The notes beneath the pieces were generated by a model that saw only the letters and a list, made by a program, of their open reading frames with translations, ran no database searches and was not told the origin of the DNA. A DNA stretch of 64,000 nucleotides from Sphingomonas sp. ATCC 31555 (GTDB taxonomy: Bacteria > Pseudomonadota > Alphaproteobacteria > Sphingomonadales > Sphingomonadaceae). Position 1 is the stretch's first letter. Each line of letters starts with the position of its first letter. Both the position numbers and the translations under genes were made by a program. Below, one piece after another: positions 21,773 through 30,339 of this stretch. The stretch covers positions 1 to 64,000 of the forward strand of contig NZ_ALBQ01000007.1 of assembly GCF_000282895.1 (NCBI RefSeq). The letters run 5' to 3'.

Positions 21773-24155
21773 GGCCAATCGTCTGTCGGAACAGGTGCCG
21801 ATGAAGGTCGCGCTCAAGGAAGTGATGCCGACCAAGTTCCTGCCCTATGCGCGGCACGTCACCGATGAGGTGGTGGTGCTCGATTCCGGGGCGATCATGC
21901 TGACGTTCGAGCTCCAGGGCCGAGCGTTCGAGACGGCTGACGTGCGCGATCTGAATGACTGGCACGCGAAGCTCAATGGGATGCTGCGCAACCTGCATGA
22001 CGATCGCTTGTCGATCTGGACGCACCTCGTCCGCGCTCGGGTTGAGCAATATCCCGGCGGCAATTTCCGGTCCCGCTTCGCGCGGGATCTCGATGCCGCT
22101 TACTTCGCGCGGATGAACAAGGAGCGGTTGTTCATCAACCGCTTCTTCGTAACGCTGGCGTTGCGCCCATCGGTCCACGGTGCCGACAAGCTGGTGCAGC
22201 TCTTCAAGAACAAGGCGAGGGCCGAAGCCGAAACCGATGCGATCGACGCCGACCTACTGGAGGCGCTGGAGGACAAGGCGCGCGATTTCGAGAAGCTGAT
22301 GGATCGCTGCTCGCCGCGCCGGCTCTCGATCTACGGACATAATGGCCTCAAGTTTTCTGAGACGATGGAAGTCGCGGAAATGGTGATGACGGGACGGCAT
22401 CGCCGGGTTCCGATCATCCGGGGGCACCTCGGCAGCGCGCTCTATCGTCAACGCGTCGTCTTCGGCGGCGAGACGGTGGAGGTGCGCGATGCCGATCGCA
22501 GCGCTTTTGGCGGCATCTTCGGCATCAGGGAATACCCGGCGTCCACCACCCCCACGCAATTTCAATCTCTGCTGGCGGTCGATTTCGCGTTCGTGCTGAC
22601 GCAATCCTTCACATTCCTCGGCCGTGCAGCGGCATCAGAGCGTTTTCGGCTGCGGCAAAAGCAGATGGAGAACGCCGATGATCGGGCCGTCAGCCAGATG
22701 CTCGATCTTGTCGACGCGGCGGACGATCTCATGTCCAACCGCTTTGTCCTGGGCGATCACCACTTCACGCTCGCGGTCTATTCCGACAGCCTCAAGAGCC
22801 TGCGCGACAACATGTCGATCGCCCGTGCAGCGCTGGCCGATACCGGCATGGTCGCGGCACGGGAAGGGGCGGCGCTGGAAGCCGCTTACTGGAGCCAGCT
22901 CGTCGGAAATTTCGCATGGCGCGCGAGGCCGGCGCCGATCACGTCGCTGAACTTCGCGGCGTTCTCGCCCTTCCATACCTATCCCGCTGGCCTCGCCACG
23001 GGGAACCATTGGGGGGACGCGATCGCGCTGATGAAGACGAGCGCACGCAGCCCCTACTTCTTCAGCTTTCACAAGCGCGACATTGGCCACACGCTGATCG
23101 TTGGCCCGACCGGGGGCGGCAAGACGGTCATCGTCAATTTCCTGATGGCGCAGGCCGAGAAAACGGGCGCGCGTCAGATTTTCGTCGACAAGGACCGCGG
23201 TGCGCAGATTTTCGTGCTGGCTTCGGGTGGCACCTATCTGACGCTCGAGAACGGCAAGCCCACCGGCTTCGCGCCGCTCAAGGCGCTCGAGAACAAGCCG
23301 GAGGATCGCGCCTGGCTGTCGCTGTGGGTGCGCCAGCTCGTTCGCGCCGAAAGTCGCCCGATCACTGTTCAGGAAGAGCGGATGATCGATGAAGGGATCG
23401 CCGCAGTGATGCGGCTTCCGCGAGAGGATCGTTCGCTCGATGCGCTGCGCACGATGCTCGGCATGGCGGACGCAGGCGGTATTGGCGCTCGGCTCGAGAA
23501 GTGGACCTCGCGCGGGTCGATGGGGTGGGTGTTCGATAACGCGGCGGACGAAATGACGCTCGATGCCCGATTCATCGGGTTCGACATGACGGACTTCCTC
23601 GACAACGCCGACGTCCGCACGCCGCTGATGCTCTACCTGTTCCACCGCATCGACAAGCTGCTGACCGGCGAGCGCACGATCATCGCCGTCGACGAGTTCT
23701 GGAAGGCACTTGGCGACGATGCGTTCCGGAGCTTCGCGCAGGATGGCTTGAAGACATACCGGAAGCGCAACGCGATGATGGTGTTTGCCACGCAGTCGCC
23801 GGCGGACGCGCTCAAGAGCGATATTGCCCACTCGATCCTCGAACAGGTCGCGACCCAGGTGATGCTTCCCAATCCAAAGGGTGCGCGTCGCGACTATGTT
23901 GACGGGTTCTCCCTCACCGACGCGGAATATCAGCTCATCCGCGAGGAGTTGTCGCCGGAATCGCGCAAATTCCTCGTGAAGCAGGGTCATGACAGCGTTG
24001 TGGTCGAGCTGGATCTGACGGGCCTCGATGACGAGCTGTCGGTGCTGTCGGGACGCGCCGAAACAACACCGATCGCCGTGCAGGCCGCAGCCGAATTTGG
24101 CCCCGATCCCGCCAATTGGCTCCCCGTATTCCACCAACGTCGTCGTCCAAGCTGA
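21765..24155 (+). CDS. virB4: VirB4 T4SS ATPase
   Basis: 796 residues. The N-terminal CagE/TrbE/VirB domain (to about residue 420) is followed by an AAA+ motor with Walker A GPTGGGKT (about residue 447) and Walker B IIAVDEFW (about residue 637), then ATQSPADALKS. The size equals typical VirB4. It powers pilus biogenesis and substrate transfer at the inner membrane. AAAGGGG precedes the chosen ATG. Confidence 0.95.
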   Translation: MARANRLSEQVPMKVALKEVMPTKFLPYARHVTDEVVVLDSGAIMLTFELQGRAFETADVRDLNDWHAKLNGMLRNLHDDRLSIWTHLVRARVEQYPGGNFRSRFARDLDAAYFARMNKERLFINRFFVTLALRPSVHGADKLVQLFKNKARAEAETDAIDADLLEALEDKARDFEKLMDRCSPRRLSIYGHNGLKFSETMEVAEMVMTGRHRRVPIIRGHLGSALYRQRVVFGGETVEVRDADRSAFGGIFGIREYPASTTPTQFQSLLAVDFAFVLTQSFTFLGRAAASERFRLRQKQMENADDRAVSQMLDLVDAADDLMSNRFVLGDHHFTLAVYSDSLKSLRDNMSIARAALADTGMVAAREGAALEAAYWSQLVGNFAWRARPAPITSLNFAAFSPFHTYPAGLATGNHWGDAIALMKTSARSPYFFSFHKRDIGHTLIVGPTGGGKTVIVNFLMAQAEKTGARQIFVDKDRGAQIFVLASGGTYLTLENGKPTGFAPLKALENKPEDRAWLSLWVRQLVRAESRPITVQEERMIDEGIAAVMRLPREDRSLDALRTMLGMADAGGIGARLEKWTSRGSMGWVFDNAADEMTLDARFIGFDMTDFLDNADVRTPLMLYLFHRIDKLLTGERTIIAVDEFWKALGDDAFRSFAQDGLKTYRKRNAMMVFATQSPADALKSDIAHSILEQVATQVMLPNPKGARRDYVDGFSLTDAEYQLIREELSPESRKFLVKQGHDSVVVELDLTGLDDELSVLSGRAETTPIAVQAAAEFGPDPANWLPVFHQRRRPS

Positions 24156-24167
24156 AGGAGAAGGGAC

Positions 24168-24884
24168 ATGCGTAGATTGAAGTTCGTCACCCTCGCACTG
24201 TCGGGATCAGCGCTCCTGTCTGCTGGTGCGGCACATGCGCAATTCGGTGGCATTGTTCATGACCCAACGGCCTTCGCCAGGCAGCTTCAGGAGTTGAACG
24301 AGGCCCGGAAAGTCGTCCAGCAAAGCGCGCAACAGCTCGATGAAGCACGGGCGCTGTACCGCGACCTCAATAAAATGACGGACATCGGCAACGTCGCGAA
24401 CCAGCTCAAGAACGACGTGCTGCGCACCAGTAACGTGTCATCCAGCAGCCTTGATGGCTACACCAGTGGCGATCTGAACGTCGTCGGCGGCCTGCGGGGC
24501 AAGGCGAACGACGTTTATCAGGATCTTCTCGGGCGCGGATCGCCCACGATGACGCCCGAGCAGCGCGCCGCCTATGAACAAGGCTCGCGGGAAGCTGCGG
24601 TGACAACTGGCCTTGCGGGTAATGTCGGCGATGCCGTGACAAGCCGGCGTCAGGGCCTCGAAGAGCTGCGGGGTCGGCTCAACAGCTCAACCTCGGCGGC
24701 CGAACGCGCCGACATGTCGGCGCGGCTCCAATTGGAGCAGGCGCAGATGATGAACGATCAGATGGGCCTTCAGGCGATCGAGTTGCAGCGCCGGGCAAAA
24801 GCAGAGGCAAATTACCAGCGCAGCCTGGCATCAAACAGAGCGGAGATCGACAAGCTTCGGACTGAGGCTGGGGTCAATCCGTGA
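24168..24884 (+). CDS. virB5: VirB5-like minor pilin
   Basis: 238 residues. A signal peptide ending AAHAQ is followed by FGGIVHDPTAFARQLQELNEA, the typical VirB5/TrbJ beginning, and a long alpha-helical, Gln/Ala/Arg-rich body with predicted coiled coil (residues about 45-75 and 160-230). VirB5 caps the pilus and contacts recipients. Its stop overlaps the next GTG start. Confidence 0.85.
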   Translation: MRRLKFVTLALSGSALLSAGAAHAQFGGIVHDPTAFARQLQELNEARKVVQQSAQQLDEARALYRDLNKMTDIGNVANQLKNDVLRTSNVSSSSLDGYTSGDLNVVGGLRGKANDVYQDLLGRGSPTMTPEQRAAYEQGSREAAVTTGLAGNVGDAVTSRRQGLEELRGRLNSSTSAAERADMSARLQLEQAQMMNDQMGLQAIELQRRAKAEANYQRSLASNRAEIDKLRTEAGVNP

Positions 24885-25186
24885 CCAAGGGCCTCTGCCT
24901 GGCCGGGCTGCTGCTGACGCTGGCGGCATGTGGAACGAAGGAATCCAAGTCGGATGAAAGCAACCTTCGGTCCGACATGCCGCTGCGCAGTGCCAAGTAC
25001 TTCATGCAGAACAAAGACGAGCTAACCGAAGTAGATACCATATGCACTGCGTGGAAGGCTTCACAACGTCCACCGCTGTCATGGCCCGCCGTTGTCGTTA
25101 ACAACTGCAACAACGTCGATACTGCCAAGACACTACTTCTTAACAAGAATGAGACTGACAAGCTTCGTCGAGAGGCTGGCATCTAA
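24881..25186 (+). CDS. EexN-like entry-exclusion lipoprotein
   Basis: 101 residues from a GTG in the virB5 stop overlap. The lipobox is TLAAC (Cys17). AKYFMQNKDELTEVDTICTAWKA and then NNCNNVDTAKTLLL follow the EexN pattern, with paired Cys spaced around a short insert and a preceding Y/F-x-x-N/H. The place between virB5 and virB6 is usual for eex genes in VirB-type operons. It would block redundant entry of related plasmids. Base composition falls here and through virB6 (a 60-base line at 25081 is 50% G+C). Confidence 0.7.
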   Translation: MTKGLCLAGLLLTLAACGTKESKSDESNLRSDMPLRSAKYFMQNKDELTEVDTICTAWKASQRPPLSWPAVVVNNCNNVDTAKTLLLNKNETDKLRREAGI

Positions 25187-25214
25187 TTGACGTAACAATT
25201 TCCGGGGTCGTGTA

Positions 25215-26219
25215 ATGGGCTTCAATATCTATACCGAGATGTTCGATCAGCTCAGCGCTGCTCTGGCAGGCGTCATTGCCACCTATGCCGGCGTTATAGG
25301 TTGGATCTCCGGCCCGTTACGGGTGGGAGTTACGATCTACATCATCCTTTTGGGCTTCGCTATCCTACGGGGCGCTGTGGAATACCCCTTCCGCGAGTTC
25401 GTCTATCGCGGAATGAAACTAGCTGCGCTCGTTTTTGCCGTAACGACGCTTTATGGCGCTTCGGTTGGCTTGCTCGCAATGAACGGGCTACCAAGAGAAG
25501 TCGCGAATGCTGTCGGCGCCCAAGACGTAAACGGTCTAGGCGGCTTTTTTGATGGCATTTTGAAGGGCGCAGTCCGCGCTATAGCCAACATCAAAGAGAT
25601 CGTTGCAGCGCATACAGCCGAGGAAGGCGAGAACCTTGTAGGCATCCCGAATAATTGGGATGAGATCATCGTTAGCGAAATTATCAATGTCGTCATTATG
25701 TTGGCGGCTTTGCTGGCGTCTGCACTTGGGTTTGCCATCTGCGCCTTTGCGCTCTTCGCGCTATCTTTGCTTGCTGCCGTTGGGCCTCTTTTTGTAGCCG
25801 CCCTTCTTTTCGATTCGACCCGACCATTCTTCTTCCAGTGGCTCGGGAGCATTGTGAATTATGTCATTCTCGTAGCGTTCGCGCTGCTCGTAACGGTATT
25901 CATAGCGAACGCAGCAGACGCGTTTATCGACGCTATCACGCAGGATGACTCGCTGATCCTCGCGGCGGTTAAAGCCCTTGGGTTCTACGCGCTGGGCTTC
26001 TTCTTCTTCCTCCAAATACCAGGAATGGCTGCAGGTTTGGGCGGCGGCGGCGCATCACTCGCTTCACAGTTTGCCAACGCCGCAACCGGGGGAATAGCGC
26101 CGATGATTGGCCGTGCCTGGTCCAACGCTCCGCAGCGAGCGGTGAACCGCTGGCAAGCCAATCGTGCCCGTCGCGCTGAGGCGCGAGCCGCAGGCGGCAC
26201 CCTCTACAACAACAGCTAA
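25215..26219 (+). CDS. virB6: VirB6/TrbL polytopic channel protein
   Basis: 334 residues with six to seven membrane segments and a large loop after residue 95 (NAVGAQDVNGLGGFFDGILKG). GPLRVGVTIYIILLGFAILRG and SLLAAVGPLFVAALLFDSTRPFFFQWLGS are the conserved VirB6 blocks. The C-terminal tail is Ala/Arg-rich. It forms part of the inner-membrane translocation pore. Sampled 60-base lines have 53% and 48% G+C against 67% in virB4, so this gene and the preceding eex gene may have been exchanged as a unit. Confidence 0.9.
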   Translation: MGFNIYTEMFDQLSAALAGVIATYAGVIGWISGPLRVGVTIYIILLGFAILRGAVEYPFREFVYRGMKLAALVFAVTTLYGASVGLLAMNGLPREVANAVGAQDVNGLGGFFDGILKGAVRAIANIKEIVAAHTAEEGENLVGIPNNWDEIIVSEIINVVIMLAALLASALGFAICAFALFALSLLAAVGPLFVAALLFDSTRPFFFQWLGSIVNYVILVAFALLVTVFIANAADAFIDAITQDDSLILAAVKALGFYALGFFFFLQIPGMAAGLGGGGASLASQFANAATGGIAPMIGRAWSNAPQRAVNRWQANRARRAEARAAGGTLYNNS

Positions 26220-26232
26220 TCGGAGATCCGAC

Positions 26233-26604
26233 ATGAAGCTCGGTGCAGCACTAGCCATCCTTGCCCTCGCGGCTCTCACTCCCTCGGCTCCGGCGAGCGC
26301 TGCGAAAGACGAGAAGCTACCTCGGTGCAGCGGTCGGCAAAAGCGACCTGCCAACCTCTATGGGACCGTTCTCCCGTCGATCCCGCCGCGAAACGCTACC
26401 TCGGCTGCTCCCGCTGATGGTGTGCCACGTGGCACACCCCCATCGCAATCGGCTCCGGCTACCAACCTCTTCCCGGCCGACGGCGCGGCGTCCGCTCCAG
26501 AGGGAGCGGACGCTTCGCGAACAGGCAAGGTGCCGGCAATCGGCGCTCTCACACCAAATGGTAGTCCGACCGCCGCGCTCTCAATCTCATATGCGAGCTG
26601 CTGA
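26233..26604 (+). CDS. Small secreted T4SS-operon protein containing a palindrome
   Basis: 123 residues. A signal peptide (MKLGAALAILALAALTPSAPASAA) is followed by KLPRCSGRQKRPANLYGTVLPSIP and a low-complexity Pro/Ala/Thr/Ser tail. The position between virB6 and virB8 is that of virB7, but there is no lipobox; a diverged VirB7 function is possible. The palindrome at 26419-26438 is translated as GVPRGTP at about residue 63 and the sequence after it is poor in conserved features, as if the palindrome insertion replaced or extended the tail. Confidence 0.55.
   Translation: MKLGAALAILALAALTPSAPASAAKDEKLPRCSGRQKRPANLYGTVLPSIPPRNATSAAPADGVPRGTPPSQSAPATNLFPADGAASAPEGADASRTGKVPAIGALTPNGSPTAALSISYASC
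26419..26438. repeat. CACGTG-centred 20-bp palindrome, copy 3
   Basis: The same 20 bases as copies 1 and 2, here inside a coding sequence of the transfer operon, read as GVPRGTP. Confidence 0.9.
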
Positions 26605-26605
26605 C

Positions 26606-27298
26606 ATGGCTATTGGCGTCAAAGACAAAGACGAGGATCTGAAGGCATATTTCGCGGAAGCGGAAAGCTGGGACCGCGACAGGTTCGTGGCAGCGGTTCG
26701 CTCGCGCCGTGTCGCGTGGATCGTCGCCATCGTCGCCATCGTGTTCGCCGCGATCTGCGCGGCTGCCGTGCTGGCGCTCTCGCCGCTCAAAACGGTGGTG
26801 CCCTATGTTGTCACCGTCGATCGCTCGACGGGTGCAACCGAAGTCACGCAGGAGCTGCGCGGCGACAAGACGATCACTTATGACGAGGCGATCCGGAAGT
26901 ATTTCCTCGCCGATTATGTTCGCGCTCGCGAAGGGTGGATTCCGCAGGCCAGGGAAGAGTTCTTCCGCAAGGTGCTGGCGCTGTCGACACGGGAGGAACA
27001 AACCCGCTGGACCGCCTTCTACAAGAAAGACAATCCGGACTCCCCGCAAAACCAGTTTACCGCCAGTGACGCGGTTTTCGTGGCGATCCGCTCGGTTGCG
27101 TTCATCTCGCCCAACGTCGCGCAAGTCCGCTTCATCAAGCGCCTCCAGCGCGACCAGCAGGTGATTGAGACGCCTGCCATCGCAACCATCACTTTTGACG
27201 TGCTGTCGAAGCCGGAAACAGAATCCGGTCGATACGCCAATCCGCTCGGGTTTCAGGTCAAGACATACCGGGCCGACGTGGAGGTTCCGACACGATGA
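26606..27298 (+). CDS. virB8: VirB8 inner-membrane assembly factor
   Basis: 230 residues. A short cytosolic N-terminus (KDEDLKAYFAEAESWDRDRF) is followed by one TM helix (WIVAIVAIVFAAICAAAVLAL) and a periplasmic NTF2-like domain with PLKTVVPYVVTVDRSTG and YFLADYVRAREGW, all characteristic of VirB8. An ATG 15 bases upstream is in frame and also possible; neither has a strong ribosome-binding site. It bridges inner-membrane and core complexes. Overlaps virB9 by 4 bases. Confidence 0.9.
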   Translation: MAIGVKDKDEDLKAYFAEAESWDRDRFVAAVRSRRVAWIVAIVAIVFAAICAAAVLALSPLKTVVPYVVTVDRSTGATEVTQELRGDKTITYDEAIRKYFLADYVRAREGWIPQAREEFFRKVLALSTREEQTRWTAFYKKDNPDSPQNQFTASDAVFVAIRSVAFISPNVAQVRFIKRLQRDQQVIETPAIATITFDVLSKPETESGRYANPLGFQVKTYRADVEVPTR

Positions 27299-28134
27299 AG
27301 ACCATCCTGCTTCTGGCCGCGGCGATCGGCGCCATGTCGGCAGCGCCGGCGATGGCGCAGACGCCTACGCAGCGCGGTCCTGATGCTCGTATCCGCGAGG
27401 TCAATTACACCGATGGAAACGTGATCCAGATCCGGAGCGCGTTCCGCACAGCGACACAGATTGAGTTCGCACCCGGCGAGGTCATCAAGTTCGTGGCGAT
27501 GGGTGACACCGTGTCGTGGGAGGTCGCCCCGGCTGACAATTCGCTGTTCGTGAAGCCTCGCGAGCGCGCTGGTGCTACCAACCTCATCGTTGTGACGGAC
27601 TTCCAAGGCACCAAGCGCAACTACACCTTTGAGCTGTCGACCGTCGCTGCGGCGCGCTCTCCAGGCACATTCTTCAAGGTGCGGCTCCGTTACCCTGAAT
27701 ATGAGGCGGCGCAGGCCCGTTTGGCACAACAGCGCGCGCAACTCGCGACGGTCTTGGATGCGCAGAATAAGGCCACGAGGATCGCGCTCGATATGGGTGT
27801 TCTCGAAGGGACACGGAACCTCAATTACAAGGTGCAGGGCGCATCAGCGCTGCAACCATCGGAAGTCAGCGACAACGGGCAATTCACCGTGATGCGCTTC
27901 CCCAACCAGCGCGAAATTCCTGCCATCTTCACCGTCAATCCCGACGGCAGTGAAGCCACAGCCTCCTTCGACGTGCGCGACGAGTTCGTCGTCATTCATG
28001 GCGTCTACAAGGAGCTGCGCCTGCGCCGGGGGAAGGTGGTGCTGTGCATCTACAACGAAAGCCCGAGCTTCTACGGTCGCGATCCCAAGACGGATACGGC
28101 GTCGGAAGCTGTCGAGCGCACGACGGAGAACTGA
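27295..28134 (+). CDS. virB9: VirB9 outer-membrane core-complex protein
   Basis: 279 residues. The signal peptide ends AMAQ. The mature chain begins with DARIREVNYTDGNVIQIRSAFRTATQIEF, the conserved N-terminal strand block, and closes with the C-terminal beta-sandwich (NLNYKVQG, then VYKELRLRRGKVVLCIYNE) that pairs with VirB7 and VirB10. One Cys near the C-terminus. The next gene starts one base after its stop. Confidence 0.92.
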   Translation: MKTILLLAAAIGAMSAAPAMAQTPTQRGPDARIREVNYTDGNVIQIRSAFRTATQIEFAPGEVIKFVAMGDTVSWEVAPADNSLFVKPRERAGATNLIVVTDFQGTKRNYTFELSTVAAARSPGTFFKVRLRYPEYEAAQARLAQQRAQLATVLDAQNKATRIALDMGVLEGTRNLNYKVQGASALQPSEVSDNGQFTVMRFPNQREIPAIFTVNPDGSEATASFDVRDEFVVIHGVYKELRLRRGKVVLCIYNESPSFYGRDPKTDTASEAVERTTEN

Positions 28135-28135
28135 C

Positions 28136-29332
28136 GTGTCCGATAAGAGATTCGACGTCGATGCGACGCCTGACGTGAACGAGATTGACCGCACCCCTGC
28201 CGCCGATCGCCCGAACCGCATCCCTTCGCTCAACACCGTCCAGTGGGACAACAAGAAGATGGTCGTCGGCGCGGCCCTAGCCGGCGCGATCGTGTTTGGC
28301 GTGCTGTCGCTCGTTTCCGGGTCTGGCAGCGACAACAAGGCGCTTGAAGCGAGGAAGGCCCCTCCCCCGGCAGCGGAGGCGCCCTACGACCCAAATTCTG
28401 TCATTGCGCCGACACTCGCCACTGCGCCTCGCGATCCGAATGCGCCCGTCCAGCTCACAGGCGAGCAGGTGCCGGCGATCGGGCCCGATGGTCAGCCAAT
28501 CACACCCTACGGATCGGCGGGAGGGCAGCAGGGCCGTGGTGTCAGCGAGGCGGAGCGGCGTGCGAACGAAGCGCGTGAGCTGCGCGACAATGCCCGGCGA
28601 TCGACGCTGATCGCGTACAACGGGGACCAGGGGGTCAGACGCGCGATCGGCGACGTCGCCAGCGCTGGTGCCGGGAACGCGCAAGGTGACGCTGGGACCG
28701 CTCCTTCGCGGACCAACCTGGACAATCTCAAGCAAACCTCGGCTATCGGCACCGCTACAGCGCGCATGATCGGCGACCGCAACTATCTGGTCACTGCGGG
28801 AGCCATCCTCCCTTGCACGCTGCAAACGGCTATGGACAGCACCGTACCGGGCTATGCGACCTGCATCATCCCTCGCGATGTCTACTCCGATAATGGCCGC
28901 GTCGTGCTGCTTGAGAAGGGCACCCGCGTTTTCGGCGAGTATCAGGGCGGCCTTCAGCGCGGCCAAAATCGCCTGTTCGCGATGTGGACGCGCGCCGTCA
29001 CGCCACGCGGCGTAGCGATCGACATAGGCTCGCCGGCCTCTGACCCGCTGGGTCGTGCCGGCGTCACTGGCAAGATTGATCGGTTCTTCTGGCAGCGGTT
29101 TGGTGCCGCGATGCTGTTCAGCGTCCTCGACGCGGGCGGCCAGATCGCAGGCCAGGCCGTCAGCCCACAGGGCTCGACGGTTTTCCGCACTCCCGGTGAT
29201 TCAACGTCGCAAATCCTTCAGGACACGCAGAACATCCGCCCGATCGTGCGCGTCAACCAAGGGACCGAGCTGGCAATCACCGTCGCCAAGGATTTCGATT
29301 TCTCGCAAGTTTATGGACTGGGGCTCAAATGA
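28136..29332 (+). CDS. virB10: VirB10/TrbI core-complex protein
   Basis: 398 residues from a GTG just after the virB9 stop. A cytosolic N-terminus is followed by a TM helix (KMVVGAALAGAIVFGVLSLVSG) and a Pro-rich periplasmic linker. The C-terminal domain begins near YLVTAGAILPCTLQTAMDSTVPG and includes VFGEYQGGLQRGQNRLFAMWTRAVTPRGV and RINQGTELAITVAKDF-like segments (here VNQGTELAITVAKDFDFS), all VirB10 hallmarks. It spans both membranes and transmits energy state to the channel. Confidence 0.92.
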   Translation: MSDKRFDVDATPDVNEIDRTPAADRPNRIPSLNTVQWDNKKMVVGAALAGAIVFGVLSLVSGSGSDNKALEARKAPPPAAEAPYDPNSVIAPTLATAPRDPNAPVQLTGEQVPAIGPDGQPITPYGSAGGQQGRGVSEAERRANEARELRDNARRSTLIAYNGDQGVRRAIGDVASAGAGNAQGDAGTAPSRTNLDNLKQTSAIGTATARMIGDRNYLVTAGAILPCTLQTAMDSTVPGYATCIIPRDVYSDNGRVVLLEKGTRVFGEYQGGLQRGQNRLFAMWTRAVTPRGVAIDIGSPASDPLGRAGVTGKIDRFFWQRFGAAMLFSVLDAGGQIAGQAVSPQGSTVFRTPGDSTSQILQDTQNIRPIVRVNQGTELAITVAKDFDFSQVYGLGLK

Positions 29333-30339
29333 ACGCGCCGTTCCGCAATACGGCGATCCTCGATCATGCTGTTCGGCCGCTGCGGCAATATCTCGATGAC
29401 GATGGCGTGACCGAAGTCGTCATCAATGAGCCGACTATCGTCGGTGTCGAGCGGCATGGTGGCTGGACCTGGGAGCGGGAAGCGGGATTGACCCTCGACG
29501 CCCTCAACGAACTAGCCCGGGCAGCCGCGGCTTTCACTTCACAGGATGTGACGCGCGAAAATCCTATCTGCTCGACGATCTTTCCAACCGGCGAGCGGGT
29601 CCAGCTCGTCCTTCCACCCGTCGTGCCCGATGGCACCGTGTCGATCACCGTGCGCAAGCCGTCGACCAAGACAATGACGATGGCCGATTTCGAGGCCAGC
29701 GGCCTGTTCTCGGAAACGAAGGTCGCCACAAAGCGGGTCAGCCCCGTCGAGGAAAAATTGCTCGGCCTGCTTCATGCGGGACGGCACATCGAATTTTTCG
29801 AGTTGGCGGTGCAAAGCCGGCTCAACATCCTGATCTCCGGTGCCACAGGCTCGGGCAAGACGACGTTCTCCAAGGGGCTCATCAAGCTAATCCCGGAGAA
29901 TGAAAGACTGCTGACGATCGAGGATACGCGCGAGCTGGTGGTGCCTCACCAGAACGTCGTCCACATGATCTACAGCAAGGACGGCACCGGCACCGCCAAG
30001 GTCTCGGCCAAGGAGCTGCTGGAAAGCGCCCTACGGATGCGACCCGACCGCATTCTTCTTCAAGAGCTGCGCGATGGGACCGCATTTTTCTACCTGCGCA
30101 ACGTCAATAGCGGTCATCCCGGCTCGATTACGACGATCCACGCGGATTCGGCCGAACTGGCCTTCGAGCAACTGACGCTGTTGGTGAAGGAAAGCGAAGG
30201 CGGCGCAGACCTGGCGCGTGAGGACATACGCTCGCTGCTCAAGATCCTCGTCGACGTCGTGGTGCAGATGAAGAAGGTCGATGGGAAGTTCCGGATGACC
30301 GAGATCTACTACGATCCGGCAGGGCGTCATGCAGCCTAA
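29329..30339 (+). CDS. virB11: VirB11 traffic ATPase
   Basis: 336 residues. An N-terminal domain (LDDDGVTEVVINEPTIVGVERHGGW) precedes the RecA-like motor with Walker A GATGSGKTT (about residues 172-180), the Asp box TIEDTRELV and the His box GSITTIHADSAELAFEQL. It forms the hexameric ATPase switching between pilus assembly and DNA transfer. Overlaps virB10 by 4 bases and virD4 by 11. Confidence 0.95.
   Translation: MNAPFRNTAILDHAVRPLRQYLDDDGVTEVVINEPTIVGVERHGGWTWEREAGLTLDALNELARAAAAFTSQDVTRENPICSTIFPTGERVQLVLPPVVPDGTVSITVRKPSTKTMTMADFEASGLFSETKVATKRVSPVEEKLLGLLHAGRHIEFFELAVQSRLNILISGATGSGKTTFSKGLIKLIPENERLLTIEDTRELVVPHQNVVHMIYSKDGTGTAKVSAKELLESALRMRPDRILLQELRDGTAFFYLRNVNSGHPGSITTIHADSAELAFEQLTLLVKESEGGADLAREDIRSLLKILVDVVVQMKKVDGKFRMTEIYYDPAGRHAA

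Noticed and set aside
22635..24137. 500-codon minus-strand ORF opposite virB4
   Set aside because: Shadow frame; virB4 on the plus strand has all motifs and correct length.
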